Shown: positions 1 to 8,308 of the stretch, piece by piece
How positions within the stretch are numbered: the stretch's first letter is position 1
How the letters are laid out: each line of letters opens with the position of its first letter
NCBI GenBank assembly: GCA_023402355.1
Contig: JAEXCG010000138.1
Location: 1-32,446, forward strand
From: Bacillota bacterium
GTDB taxonomy: Bacteria > Bacillota > Clostridia > Christensenellales > Aristaeellaceae
Length of the DNA stretch: 32,446 bases
Direction of reading: 5' to 3'
Program-made: the position numbers and the translations under genes
The notes under the pieces: model-generated
What the model saw: the letters and a program-made list of their open reading frames with translations, nothing else
Database searches by the model: none
Told to the model about the DNA's origin: nothing

Positions 1-53
1 CTCTTCGTCTGTTCCGGGCTCTTCGTCTGTTCCGGGCTCTTCGTCTGTTCCGG
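1..53 (-). repeat. 18-bp tandem repeat encoding PEQTKS
   Basis: Three consecutive 18-bp units lie at the left edge, the third one base short of exact before the sequence diverges. Each unit is six codons in the reading frame of the SpoIID/SH3 gene and encodes PEQTKS. The array is cut by the window edge, so its full copy number is unknown. Confidence 0.9.
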
Positions 54-2966
54 CCCGGGCGTGCTTTCCGGCTCCGGCGTCGGAACCGGCGCTTTTGTCG
101 GCTCCGATGGCGCGTTTGCGTAGACCGGCACGACGTAATCCCCGCTGACCCAGCCTTCCACGGAGCCATAGCGCACCTGATACCAGCCGGTGCCCTGCGC
201 AACGACCGTCAGGCGCTCGCCGTCGTACAGCCGCGCGACGATCTTTCCGCGCGTACTGGGGGTGCTGCGCATGTTCAGGCTGCTGGAAACCGAGACGACG
301 ACCTCGCTGGGCAGCCATTCCTCCGGTGGCTGCGTAGGCGCCGGGGTATTTTCGGGCGAAGCGGTCTGCTCGGGCGTCTGAACCGGCCGCTCCTCCAGCA
401 CCAGGTACTGCGAGGAAACGTAGCCCGTCCAGCTCTCGTAACGCACCTGGCTCCACGCCGGGTCGTAGCTTTCCACGTACACGTAGGCCCCGTGCGGGAT
501 GCGCGTGAGCACGTCCGCCCACGTTCCGGCCGACGCGCGCAGGTTCAGCTTGCTGCCGGGGCCCGAAAGCGCGATGCGCGCGACCAGCTCGGTTGCGACG
601 GGCGTGTTCGTGGGCTGCGGCGTCTGCTCCGGCGCGGGCGTCGTCTCCGGCTCCGGGGTCGTCTCCGGATTCGCGGTGGCCTCCGGCGTCGGCGTCGTCT
701 GCGGCGCCGGTACGTACTCCTCAAAGCGCACGTAGCTGTTGAGCACATAGCCTGCGAGCCCGGTGGCATTCACCCGGCTCCAGGTCTGGTAGCGCTCCTC
801 GACCTCCAGCACCATGCCGTGCGGCAGCCGCGCGAGCACGCGGGCGTCCATGGACGGCGTTTCACGCAGATTGAGCGTCTGGTTGCTGCTGGACAGCTCC
901 ACCACGGCGCGCAGGCGCGTCTGGGGCTCCGGCGTGGGCGTCGGGGTAAAGGTCGGCTCCGGCGTGGGCGTCCCCTCGACCTCCGGCGTCGCGGTGGCGT
1001 CGGGGTCCGGCGTGGGCGTCGGTTCCGGCGTCGCCGTCGCCTCCGGCACGGGGGTGGGCGTCGGCTCCGCCGGCGTGTCGCCGCCCGAAATCTCGATGAT
1101 CTGCACGTACTGGCGCGACACGTAGCCTACGACGCCTTCGCGCGACACGCGCACCCAGCCGCTGTAGGACGTATCCAGCACGTCGAGCATCTCGCCGCTG
1201 TACACGCGCGCGAGCACGGCCGAAGAGGTGTACGGCTCCGCCCGCAGGTTGAGGTAGCCGCCGCTGAGCACCACGTAGGCCTTGTAGCCGCCGTTCTGCC
1301 CTCCCGGCGTCTGCGTGGGCTGAGGCGTCGTCTCGCCGGGCGCGGGCGTCTCCTGCGCGGAAACGAACGTCAGATAGCTCCTGACGACATAACCCGTCTG
1401 CACGCCGTACCGCACGCGGCACCACGCCCCGTCGTCCTCGAGGACAGCGAGCTGCGTGCCGTGCGGAATGCGGGCGATGACCCCGGAATCCGTGTTCTTC
1501 TGCGCGCGCAGATTGAGCACGTCGTAAGCGGAGGAGAGCGAAACCACCGCGGTCGCAATCGTCTCCTCTGCATTGCCCGAGCCGCCGTTTCCGTCGTCCG
1601 GGCCGGGCGTCTCCTCCGGCCAGCTGGACCCGTCCAACGCCTGAAGCAGCCCCGCGCGCGTAAAATTGATCTTCACGCGGGAAACCCCCGGGTAGTAGAA
1701 CCCGATGATGTCCTCGTAGCGCATGCCCTCGCTCGCCATCTGCTGCGCGCCGCGCTGGCTCATGCCGATGCCGTGGCCATAGCGCCTCGCCGTGATGCGG
1801 AAGGTGCTGTCCGTCTCGCTCACGCTGACGAGCTCGTTTTGCGTCGTGTTCAGGCTCAGGCTCAGCGCGCTTTCCATCTCGCCGAAGTAATCCAGCGAAA
1901 CGGTAACGGGCGATGACAGCCCCTGTACGCGCACGGTAAACTCGACCTTGCGGTACAGTCGCGAGGGATCGGCAAATTTGGGATCATAGGCGCGGACGTT
2001 TACGTACTCCGTGATCGTGACGCCGTCCGCGGACAGCCCCGTCGCGCTCGCCACCTTCTGCTTGACGAGCCTTTCCAGCGTCTGGCTGCTCGTCCCCTGC
2101 GAGGGCGTCTTGTAAACGGTCACCGAGCGCGTCGGCGACATGCTGTTTTTGAGGTCGTAGGGGTCGTCCTTGACGGAGAGATACGGATAACCGCTTGTCC
2201 CCCAGGCGTTTTTGATCGATTCCGTCTGCCCGCCGTTGCTGGCGGTGTAGTACGCGCCGATGTACGCGCCGCCATACATGGCGACGATGCCCGCCGTCTC
2301 CTCGACCGCCTGCTTGCAGGTCGCGTTGCCGCTGGGCGTTCCGCGGTATACCTGATCGCTGGTCGTATCCACCACGTCGTAGGTCGAGCGGTTCTGCGCC
2401 ATCTTCGCGGCCACGTAGGTTCGCGCGGCCACGGCCTGCGCCTTGAGCGCCTCCAGCGGGAAACCGTTGCTCATCTCGTAGGGCAGCACGCCGTTCATGT
2501 AGTCCTCGATGTAGACGTGCACGATGGCCTGCACCTTTCCCCCATTGGCACGAAACTCGATGTCGCCGCCGTACAGGTTCGCGCTGTTGCGGGCCTGGGC
2601 GATGCGCACGCCGTTTTCACCGCTCGTCTGGTGGCGGCGCAGCTTGAAGCTGGAGCCCATCGAGCGCGCGACGCCACCCTTGGAGAGCGTCAGCGTGCCG
2701 CCCGAGCAGCTGACCGTCACCTGGTCGCCGCGCGTGAACGCCTGCGTCGTGTCCCCGTTCACGCTGTAGCTGCCCGCGATGGTCAGGTCCAGCGAGGATA
2801 GAGAGGAAAGCGAGGATAAGTACACACGCACCGTGCCGGAGGCCGCCGCGCTGCGCTGCGTCAGCGGCGCGCTTTCCGCCAGGAGCGGCAACGCGGGCAT
2901 CAAGCCCAGCAGCAGCGCCGTACACAGCGCCAGCCACTTTCTCCCCACCGCGCTTCTTCGATTCAT
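1..2966 (-). CDS. Secreted SpoIID/LytB-domain protein with five SH3-like domains (3' end beyond window)
   Basis: The frame starts at ATG 2966 (MNRRSAVGRKW) behind GAGGAGG and stays open to base 1, so at least 988 residues are visible and the C-terminus is missing. Residues 1-30 form a Sec signal peptide. The SpoIID/LytB domain spans about residues 120-430, with PYEMSNGFPLEALKAQAVAA near residue 160 and GHGIGMSQRGAQQMA near residue 397. This family stimulates or carries out peptidoglycan cleavage; SpoIID itself acts as a lytic transglycosylase in spore engulfment. Five bacterial SH3-like domains follow (about 469-532, 557-622, 686-748, 789-857, 886-944), each with an LNLR or LNMR core and a GYV/GWV ending. 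They are separated by Pro/Thr/Glu linkers. The visible tail repeats PEQTKS. Sporulation SpoIID is about 340 residues, so this is more likely a wall-anchored remodelling enzyme than the engulfment protein. Domain identity is firm; the role is inferred. Confidence 0.9.
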   Translation of the reverse strand, partial: MNRRSAVGRKWLALCTALLLGLMPALPLLAESAPLTQRSAAASGTVRVYLSSLSSLSSLDLTIAGSYSVNGDTTQAFTRGDQVTVSCSGGTLTLSKGGVARSMGSSFKLRRHQTSGENGVRIAQARNSANLYGGDIEFRANGGKVQAIVHVYIEDYMNGVLPYEMSNGFPLEALKAQAVAARTYVAAKMAQNRSTYDVVDTTSDQVYRGTPSGNATCKQAVEETAGIVAMYGGAYIGAYYTASNGGQTESIKNAWGTSGYPYLSVKDDPYDLKNSMSPTRSVTVYKTPSQGTSSQTLERLVKQKVASATGLSADGVTITEYVNVRAYDPKFADPSRLYRKVEFTVRVQGLSSPVTVSLDYFGEMESALSLSLNTTQNELVSVSETDSTFRITARRYGHGIGMSQRGAQQMASEGMRYEDIIGFYYPGVSRVKINFTRAGLLQALDGSSWPEETPGPDDGNGGSGNAEETIATAVVSLSSAYDVLNLRAQKNTDSGVIARIPHGTQLAVLEDDGAWCRVRYGVQTGYVVRSYLTFVSAQETPAPGETTPQPTQTPGGQNGGYKAYVVLSGGYLNLRAEPYTSSAVLARVYSGEMLDVLDTSYSGWVRVSREGVVGYVSRQYVQIIEISGGDTPAEPTPTPVPEATATPEPTPTPDPDATATPEVEGTPTPEPTFTPTPTPEPQTRLRAVVELSSSNQTLNLRETPSMDARVLARLPHGMVLEVEERYQTWSRVNATGLAGYVLNSYVRFEEYVPAPQTTPTPEATANPETTPEPETTPAPEQTPQPTNTPVATELVARIALSGPGSKLNLRASAGTWADVLTRIPHGAYVYVESYDPAWSQVRYESWTGYVSSQYLVLEERPVQTPEQTASPENTPAPTQPPEEWLPSEVVVSVSSSLNMRSTPSTRGKIVARLYDGERLTVVAQGTGWYQVRYGSVEGWVSGDYVVPVYANAPSEPTKAPVPTPEPESTPGPEQTKSPEQTKSPEQTK

Positions 2967-3034
2967 TCGACGTTCCTCCTCACGCTTTGTCGTATCCCGT
3001 CTAACCGCGCGAATCGCGTAGAATATCCGCAAAA

Positions 3035-3063
3035 ATTGTAACACATTCTTAATAATTTGTCCA
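3035..3063 (-). promoter_or_regulatory. Promoter of the SpoIID/SH3 gene
   Basis: On the minus strand, TGGACA (3063-3058) and TACAAT (3040-3035) are separated by 17 bp, with a TG one base before the -10. Transcription would begin about 60 bases upstream of the ATG at 2966. The rest of 2967-3254 holds the apbE promoter and nothing else I can recognise. Confidence 0.7.
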
Positions 3064-3183
3064 TTCACACTTTGCGCGGTTTGATTGGTAACATTAGGAT
3101 AAAACAAAGGACCCCGCGCGGCCTTTCCACCGAAATTCAGCAGGCGCTGCGGTCCGCCAGCCCCCGTACGCGCCGCTACGCCC

Positions 3184-3213
3184 TTTACGCGGGGGGCGCT
3201 GATCTGCTATAAT
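3184..3213 (+). promoter_or_regulatory. Promoter of apbE (extended -10)
   Basis: A perfect TATAAT (3208-3213) is preceded by TGC, an extended -10. A weak -35, TTTACG (3184-3189), lies 18 bp upstream. The start codon at 3255 is about 35 bases past the expected transcription start. Confidence 0.7.
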
Positions 3214-3254
3214 GATCGAAGCCTTTTCAATAACAAAATAATGGAGCGAAGCCG

Positions 3255-4352
3255 ATGAAAAAATCGTTATGTCTCTTGCTTTTGGCGCTGCTGCTGTCAG
3301 CCTCTCTGGGCGGCTGCGCGGCCCCCGCCGCCCGGCAGCCCGACGCGACCGCCGCGCCTGCGCAGCAAAAGTTTTCCATCATGTACTTCGACACGTTCGA
3401 CACGCTCATCCAGTTGACCGGCTACGCGGCGGACGAGGAGACGTTCAACACCGTCGCTGAAAGCGCGCACAAGAGCTTCCAGCGCCTGCACATGCTCTTC
3501 GACGCCTACCACGATTACACCGCGCAGGGCGTCGTCAGCGTCTACACGGTCAACCAGCGCGCGGCGAAGGAGCCCGTTCAGGTCGATCCCGTGCTCATGG
3601 ACCTGCTCGTCTTCTGCCGCGACAACCAGCCCAGCCTGCACGGCGCGGTCAACGTCGCCATGGGCAGCGTGCTCTCCATCTGGCACGCCTACCGCGAGGC
3701 GGGGCTGGACGACCCTGCGAGCGCCAAGCTGCCGCCGATGGAGGAGCTGCAGGCCGCATCGGCCCACGTCAGCATGGACGATGTGGTGCTCGACGTCGAA
3801 AATTCCACCGTCTTCTTTCGGGATCCGGACGTGCAGCTCGACGTCGGCGCGGTCGCCAAGGGCTACGCCACCGAGTACGTCGCCCGGCAGCTTTCGGCTT
3901 CGGCGATGCCCTCCTTCATCATCAGCGCGGGGGGCAACGTGCGCGTGGGCGCCGCCCCGGCCGACGGGCGCGCGGCGTGGACCGTCGGCGTGCAAAAGCC
4001 GGAGGGCTTCATCCTCTCCACCTCCGAGAACGACATCCTCGCGAAGTTTGCCGTCGCCGACATGTCCATCGTCACGAGCGGCGATTACCAGCGCTATTAC
4101 ACGGTCGACGGCCAGCGCTATCATCATCTGATCGATCCCAGAACGCTGTTGCCCGGCACCTACTATCGGGCGGTCACGATTCTGACCGCCGATTCCGGCC
4201 TCGCAGACCTGCTGTCCACCGCGGCGTTCCTACTGCCCTACGAAGAAAGCCGCGCCTTGATCGAGAGTCTGGACGGCGTCGAGGCCCTCTGGGTCATGGC
4301 GGACGAAAGCATCGTCATGACGGACGGGGCGCAGGCGCTCACGCGCCCGTAA
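3255..4352 (+). CDS. apbE: FAD:protein FMN transferase (ApbE family), lipoprotein
   Basis: This 365-residue protein starts at ATG 3255, eight bases after GGAG. It has a lipoprotein signal with lipobox LGGC (Cys21), so it should be anchored on the outer face of the membrane. ApbE enzymes use FAD and Mg2+ to attach FMN covalently to Thr/Ser of exported flavoproteins such as Rnf/Nqr subunits or extracellular reductases. Family motifs are in order: DVGAVAKGYA (196-205), SAGGNVR (224-230), SIVTSGDYQRYY (271-282), HHLIDPRT (290-297) and a LADLLSTA segment near 316-323 that supplies metal ligands in the family. Length is normal. It is monocistronic, flanked by its own promoter and a hairpin terminator, and no target flavoprotein lies nearby. 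Confidence 0.93.
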   Translation: MKKSLCLLLLALLLSASLGGCAAPAARQPDATAAPAQQKFSIMYFDTFDTLIQLTGYAADEETFNTVAESAHKSFQRLHMLFDAYHDYTAQGVVSVYTVNQRAAKEPVQVDPVLMDLLVFCRDNQPSLHGAVNVAMGSVLSIWHAYREAGLDDPASAKLPPMEELQAASAHVSMDDVVLDVENSTVFFRDPDVQLDVGAVAKGYATEYVARQLSASAMPSFIISAGGNVRVGAAPADGRAAWTVGVQKPEGFILSTSENDILAKFAVADMSIVTSGDYQRYYTVDGQRYHHLIDPRTLLPGTYYRAVTILTADSGLADLLSTAAFLLPYEESRALIESLDGVEALWVMADESIVMTDGAQALTRP

Positions 4353-4371
4353 CGGCCCCGCACGCATAGAC

Positions 4372-4416
4372 AAACCCCCGCACGGCGCAACCTGACGCGC
4401 GCCCTGCGGGGGTTTT
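4372..4416. terminator. Bidirectional terminator between apbE and the DUF1846 gene
   Basis: An 11-bp perfect stem (4372-4382 with 4405-4415) is rich in C/G at its base and flanked by A and T runs on both sides. An inner GGCGC/GCGCC pairing (4384-4388 with 4399-4403) extends it. The convergent genes on both sides can use it. Confidence 0.85.
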
Positions 4417-4441
4417 CCAGCTTTATCGGGTGTATAACGCG

Positions 4442-5926
4442 TTACCGGTGATACAGCTTCTTGGTCTCGTACCGGGCCTCGCACGTCAAATTGATCTTGA
4501 GCTTGCGGAAGATCGACGCGTCCACGCTCGAGAGGATGACGGAGGAATGCGCCTCGCAGCCTTCCAGCTGCGGCAGGCAGCCGAGCGCCGCGGCCGCGCG
4601 TTCGTCGCTCGCCGCGCTGATGGAAAGGGCGATCAGCACCTCGTCCATGTGCAGCCGCGGGTTGTGATTGCCGAGGTATTGCACCTTGAGATCCTGCACC
4701 GGCTCGATGACCGCGGCGCTGATGAGGTGCACCGAATCGGGGATGCCCGCCAGCGCCTTGAGCGCGTTGAGCAGCAGCGCCGACGACGCGCCGAGCAGTT
4801 CCTTGGTCTTGCCGGTCACGATGCGTCCGTCTGGAAGCTGCAGCGCCGCAGCGGGCGCGTCCGTCTTCTTCGCGACGCTCTGCGCAGAGGGCACCACCGC
4901 GCGGTCCTTCACGCTGATGTGCTCCTGATTCATCAGCAGCTCGATCTTGTAGACCGCCTCCGCGTCGCCCGTTCCCTGACGCTGCGCGCACAGCGCCTCG
5001 TAGTGCCGGCGGATGATCTCCTGACGCGAGGCCTCGCAGACGGCCTCGTCGTCCACGATGCAGTTGCCCACCATGTTGACGCCCATGTCCGTGGGCGATT
5101 TATAGGGCGATTCGCCGTAAATCTTCTGAAAGATCGCGTTCAGAACCGGAAAAATTTCCACGTCCCGGTTGTAGTTCACCGCGATGCTGTCGTAGGCTTG
5201 AAGGTGGAAGGGATCGATCATGTTGACGTCGTTGAGGTCCGCCGTCGCCGCCTCGTAGGCCAGATTGACGGGGTGCTTGAGCGGCAGGTTCCAGATTGGG
5301 AAGGTCTCGAACTTCGCATAGCCCGCCTTGATCCCGCGCTTGTGCTCGTGATAGAGCTGCGAAAGGCAGGTCGCCATCTTGCCGCTGCCCGGCCCCGGCG
5401 CGGTGACGACGATCAGGGAACGCTCCGTCTCGATGTAGTCGTTTTTGCCATAGCCCTGTTCGCTGACGATCACCGGGATGTTGGAAGGATACCCCTCGAT
5501 GACGTAATGGCGGAAGACCTTGATGCCCAGCGAGCGCAGCCGCTTGCGGAAGGCGTCCGCCGCGCTTTGGCCCTTGTACTGCGTGATGACCACGCTGCCT
5601 ACGTAGAGCCCGATCTCGCGGAAGGAGTCGATCAGGCGCAGCACGTCCACGTCGTAGGTGATGCCAAGGTCGCCGCGCCGCTTGTTGCTGTCGATCGCCG
5701 CCGCGCTGATGGCGATGACGATCTCCGCCTGGTCCTTCAACTGGAGCAGCATGTTGACCTTGCTGTCCGGCTTAAAGCCCGGCAGCACGCGCGCCGCATG
5801 GTAGTCGTCGAACAGCTTGCCGCCGAACTCCAGATACAGCTTGCCGCCGAATTCCGAAATGCGCCGCCTGATCTGCTCCGACTGCATGGCGATGTACTTG
5901 TCGTTGTCAAATCCGATCCTGGACAA
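4442..5926 (-). CDS. DUF1846 family protein
   Basis: The 494-residue protein begins at TTG 5926, seven bases after AGGAGG. It matches the DUF1846 (UPF0371) family from start (RIGFDNDKYIAMQSEQI) to end, at the usual length of about 500. A P-loop-like stretch, APGPGSGKMAT, lies at residues 176-186, followed by segments typical of the family such as KHPVNLAYEAATADL and GVNMVGNCIVDD. The fold has been described as nucleotide-binding, but no reaction is established as far as I know. It has its own promoter and ends at the terminator shared with apbE, so it appears to be transcribed alone. Family assignment is firm; function is unknown. Confidence 0.88.
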   Translation of the reverse strand: MSRIGFDNDKYIAMQSEQIRRRISEFGGKLYLEFGGKLFDDYHAARVLPGFKPDSKVNMLLQLKDQAEIVIAISAAAIDSNKRRGDLGITYDVDVLRLIDSFREIGLYVGSVVITQYKGQSAADAFRKRLRSLGIKVFRHYVIEGYPSNIPVIVSEQGYGKNDYIETERSLIVVTAPGPGSGKMATCLSQLYHEHKRGIKAGYAKFETFPIWNLPLKHPVNLAYEAATADLNDVNMIDPFHLQAYDSIAVNYNRDVEIFPVLNAIFQKIYGESPYKSPTDMGVNMVGNCIVDDEAVCEASRQEIIRRHYEALCAQRQGTGDAEAVYKIELLMNQEHISVKDRAVVPSAQSVAKKTDAPAAALQLPDGRIVTGKTKELLGASSALLLNALKALAGIPDSVHLISAAVIEPVQDLKVQYLGNHNPRLHMDEVLIALSISAASDERAAAALGCLPQLEGCEAHSSVILSSVDASIFRKLKINLTCEARYETKKLYHR

Positions 5927-5977
5927 ACCGATTCCTCCTCATTGTCCCATAAGCCTGCCGCTTCATTCCATTCGACT

Positions 5978-6006
5978 ATTATGCCATATTCGACCCTTCA
6001 CGGCAA
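5978..6006 (-). promoter_or_regulatory. Promoter of the DUF1846 gene
   Basis: On the minus strand, TTGCCG (6006-6001) and CATAAT (5983-5978) are 17 bp apart, with TGG directly before the -10. It lies between the pgmB-like stop and the TTG start at 5926. Confidence 0.65.
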
Positions 6007-6078
6007 TCCATTTGCGAAAAAAGGCGATGGATTTTTCCGGGACCGCATCTTCGACCGGTGGCTCTTCCCCCGGCAGCG

Positions 6079-6738
6079 TCACGCGCGCGCACTCTCCCTG
6101 CACACGTCCAGCAGACCGTCAAAGCCGCTCAGGGAATAGGTCGCAAGACCGCATTTCACCGCGTCGCCCATGGCCGCGCTGTCGAACCCGCCCGCGATCG
6201 CCGCCTCGATGCCCGCCTTTGCGTCCTCTACGACGAGGCATTCCTCCGGCGCGAGGGACAAATACTGCGCCGCCTTTAAAAACACCTCCGGGTCCGGCTT
6301 GGAGCGGGTGATGTTGTTTCCGTCCGACACCGCGTCGAAGAAGCCCTCCAGCCCGATGCGCGAGAGGATGTACTTCGTGTTCCTGGACGAGGAGCCGATG
6401 GCGAGCGCAAAGCCACGTTCCCGAAGGACCGGCAGCGTCCGCCTTACCGCCTCCGGCAGGTCCGCGGGCGTCATGTCGGAGAGCAGGCGCTTATAGATCT
6501 CGTTCTTCTCCGTCGCCAATTCCAGCTTCTCGCCTTCGGTCAGCGCGCCATCGTAGCGCTCCAGAATGATCTCCAGGCTCTCCATACGCGACACGCCGCG
6601 CAGCCGGTTGTTGATCGTCTCGTCGAAGTATATGCCCAGCCTGTCGGCGACCGCCTTCCACGCCCGGTAGTGGTACTGGTCGGTGTAGCAGATCACGCCG
6701 TCCAAATCGAAGAGGATGCCCCGGTATCGCTTTTCCAT
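6079..6738 (-). CDS. pgmB: HAD-superfamily sugar phosphatase/beta-phosphoglucomutase
   Basis: A 219-residue HAD enzyme with an ATG start behind GGAGGC. All four HAD motifs are present: DLDGV (D11, D13), GSSS (116-118), K147 in SKPDP, and VVEDA (E171-D172). The cap segment LRGVSRMESLEIIL is typical of beta-phosphoglucomutase, which interconverts beta-glucose 1-phosphate and glucose 6-phosphate after maltose or trehalose phosphorolysis. No glycoside phosphorylase is next to it, so the substrate assignment rests on the cap motif alone. A phosphatase of the same subfamily is the main alternative. It lies downstream of the MATE gene on the same strand with a terminator between them. No separate promoter was recognised. 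Confidence 0.82.
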   Translation of the reverse strand: MEKRYRGILFDLDGVICYTDQYHYRAWKAVADRLGIYFDETINNRLRGVSRMESLEIILERYDGALTEGEKLELATEKNEIYKRLLSDMTPADLPEAVRRTLPVLRERGFALAIGSSSRNTKYILSRIGLEGFFDAVSDGNNITRSKPDPEVFLKAAQYLSLAPEECLVVEDAKAGIEAAIAGGFDSAAMGDAVKCGLATYSLSGFDGLLDVCRESARA

Positions 6739-6776
6739 AAAAACGCCTCCGTCTGTTTTGCTCTTCCCAGTTTAAC

Positions 6777-6806
6777 AAAAAGCGCGGGGCCTGTACACCC
6801 TCGCGC
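6777..6806 (-). terminator. Terminator after the MATE gene
   Basis: On the minus strand, GCGCG pairs with CGCGC (6802-6806 with 6782-6786) with an inner extension, followed by five T. It sits 11 bases past the MATE stop codon. The stem is short, so some read-through into the pgmB-like gene is plausible. Confidence 0.6.
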
Positions 6807-6817
6807 AAAATTTCTTT

Positions 6818-8188
6818 TTATTCCAGCTCGCTCGCAAGCGCTTCGCTCTCGCGTCTGATGACGCCCGCGTTCTTCCAGCGACCGCTCAGGTAAAACCCGA
6901 CCGAGCAGGCCGTGGCGACCGTCCAGCCGATCGGCCAGGAGAGCCAGATGCCCGTCGTGCCCTGCACGGCCGCCAGCGCGAAGGACAGCGCCACGCGCAG
7001 CACCAGATCGGTGAACGTGGCGATCATGAAATCCCGCATCGCGCCTGCGCCGCGCAGCACGCCGTCCGTCATGAGCTTGACGGAGACGACGAAGTAAAAC
7101 GGAGACACGATGCGCAGAAACGTCACGCCTGTTTGCATCGCCAGCCCGCCCGGCTCGCTCAGGAAAATGTGCATGACGGACTCGCTCAGGAAGAAGAAGG
7201 CGGCGAAGAAGGGAACCGCCACCGCAAATGCCATCGTGAGTCCGGCCCTGAGCCCGCCGCGCACCCGCTCAAACCTGGCCGCGCCGACGTTCTGCGCGGT
7301 AAAGCTGGAAAGGCCGTTTGCGAGGGTCGTAAAGGAGGTGATCGTAAACGTGTTGAGCTTGACCGCGGCGGAGTACCCGGCGATGACCGCGGAGCCGTAG
7401 CTGTTCACCAGCCCCTGAATGAAGATGTTGCCCACCGATATGAAGCTCTGCTGCAGGATGCTCGGCACGGCGATGCGCCCGACATCCAGCAGCATCTGCG
7501 CAGAGAACCGCTCGGAGGGCTCTTCCGCCGGAATCCGGCGCAGGCGGCCCAGCAGCGTCACGAAGGCCAGCACGCAGGCGACGCCCTGTGCGAGGAACGT
7601 CGCCCACGCGACGCCCGCGACGCCCCAGCCAAACCCTGCGACGAACAGAAGGTCCAGCACGATGTTTCCCAGGGACGATCCGATCAGGAAGTACAGCGGC
7701 GTGCGCGAATCGCCCAGCGATTGAAAGATGCCCGTGCAGATGTTGTAGAGAAACAGGAAGAGAAAACCGCCGACGTAGATGCGCAGGTAGAGCGCGCCGT
7801 CCGAAAAGATGTTTTCCGGCGTGTTGATGAGGCGCATGAGCCCCGCGCTTCCCCCGAGCCCCGCCAGCGTCAGCGCAAGCGACAGCGCGACCGACGCGAT
7901 CAGCGTGGTGGAAACGGCGGTCTTCATCCGCCCCAGACGCCGGGCTCCGTATAGCTGCGAGATGACGACCGAACAGCCGATGTTGCTGCCGACGGCAATC
8001 GCCATAAAGATCATCGTGATGGGGTAAGAAGCCCCGACGGCCGCGAGCGCATCCTCGCCCGCGAACTGCCCCGCGATGACGCTGTCCGCGATGTTGTAGA
8101 GCTGCTGAAAGATGACGCTGATGAACATGGGCAGCGAAAAACGCCAGAGCACGCGCCTTGGGTCCCCGACCGTTAAGTCCCTCTCCAC
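6818..8188 (-). CDS. MATE family multidrug/toxin efflux transporter
   Basis: A 456-residue polytopic membrane protein. The two MATE halves are visible: FSLPMFISVIFQQLYNIADS near the N-terminus and its counterpart around IAVPSILQQSFISVGNIFIQ. MATE proteins expel cationic drugs, dyes or metabolites by Na+ or H+ antiport through about 12 helices. The frame can be read further upstream from TTG 8251, but GTG 8188 (VERDLTVGDPRR) is preferred. It has AAGGGGG eight bases before it, and a promoter (8223-8251) falls inside the longer reading. The gene is divergent from a LysR regulator, the usual layout for a regulated exporter. The substrate cannot be told from sequence. Confidence 0.9.
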   Translation of the reverse strand: MERDLTVGDPRRVLWRFSLPMFISVIFQQLYNIADSVIAGQFAGEDALAAVGASYPITMIFMAIAVGSNIGCSVVISQLYGARRLGRMKTAVSTTLIASVALSLALTLAGLGGSAGLMRLINTPENIFSDGALYLRIYVGGFLFLFLYNICTGIFQSLGDSRTPLYFLIGSSLGNIVLDLLFVAGFGWGVAGVAWATFLAQGVACVLAFVTLLGRLRRIPAEEPSERFSAQMLLDVGRIAVPSILQQSFISVGNIFIQGLVNSYGSAVIAGYSAAVKLNTFTITSFTTLANGLSSFTAQNVGAARFERVRGGLRAGLTMAFAVAVPFFAAFFFLSESVMHIFLSEPGGLAMQTGVTFLRIVSPFYFVVSVKLMTDGVLRGAGAMRDFMIATFTDLVLRVALSFALAAVQGTTGIWLSWPIGWTVATACSVGFYLSGRWKNAGVIRRESEALASELE

Positions 8189-8222
8189 GAAATGTTCCCC
8201 CTTGCAACGCATTATCGCATGT

Positions 8223-8251
8223 ATTATACTGACTGCATCATCCATTTGCAA
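8223..8251 (-). promoter_or_regulatory. Promoter of the MATE gene
   Basis: On the minus strand, TTGCAA (8251-8246) and a perfect TATAAT (8228-8223) are 17 bp apart. Its position rules out translation starts upstream of about 8215 and supports GTG 8188. Confidence 0.78.
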
Positions 8252-8276
8252 ATATCAATTTTTCATATCATCCATT
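8237..8276. promoter_or_regulatory. Operator-like repeats between MATE and LysR genes
   Basis: ATCATCCATT occurs twice in the same orientation, at 8237-8246 and 8267-8276, a 30-bp period (about three helical turns). Between them, the 10-bp palindrome ATTTGCAAAT (8244-8253) covers the MATE -35. This is a plausible binding region for the divergent LysR regulator; the assignment is inferred from position. Confidence 0.45.
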
Positions 8277-8308
8277 CGTTTTTATTGTAGATCATCGTGG
8301 AGGCAAAC

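Noticed and set aside
1..53. Possible CRISPR array at the left edge
   Set aside because: The 18-bp units are directly adjacent with no spacers and are in frame with the protein, so this is a coding tandem repeat.
492..1916. A 474-codon Arg/Gly-rich frame on the plus strand
   Set aside because: It is the complement of the Pro/Thr-linker coding region of the SpoIID/SH3 gene; the composition follows from the linkers.
6007..6078. Possible terminator after the pgmB-like gene
   Set aside because: A T run exists on the minus strand, but the only stem before it is about five pairs with a G-U, too weak to claim.
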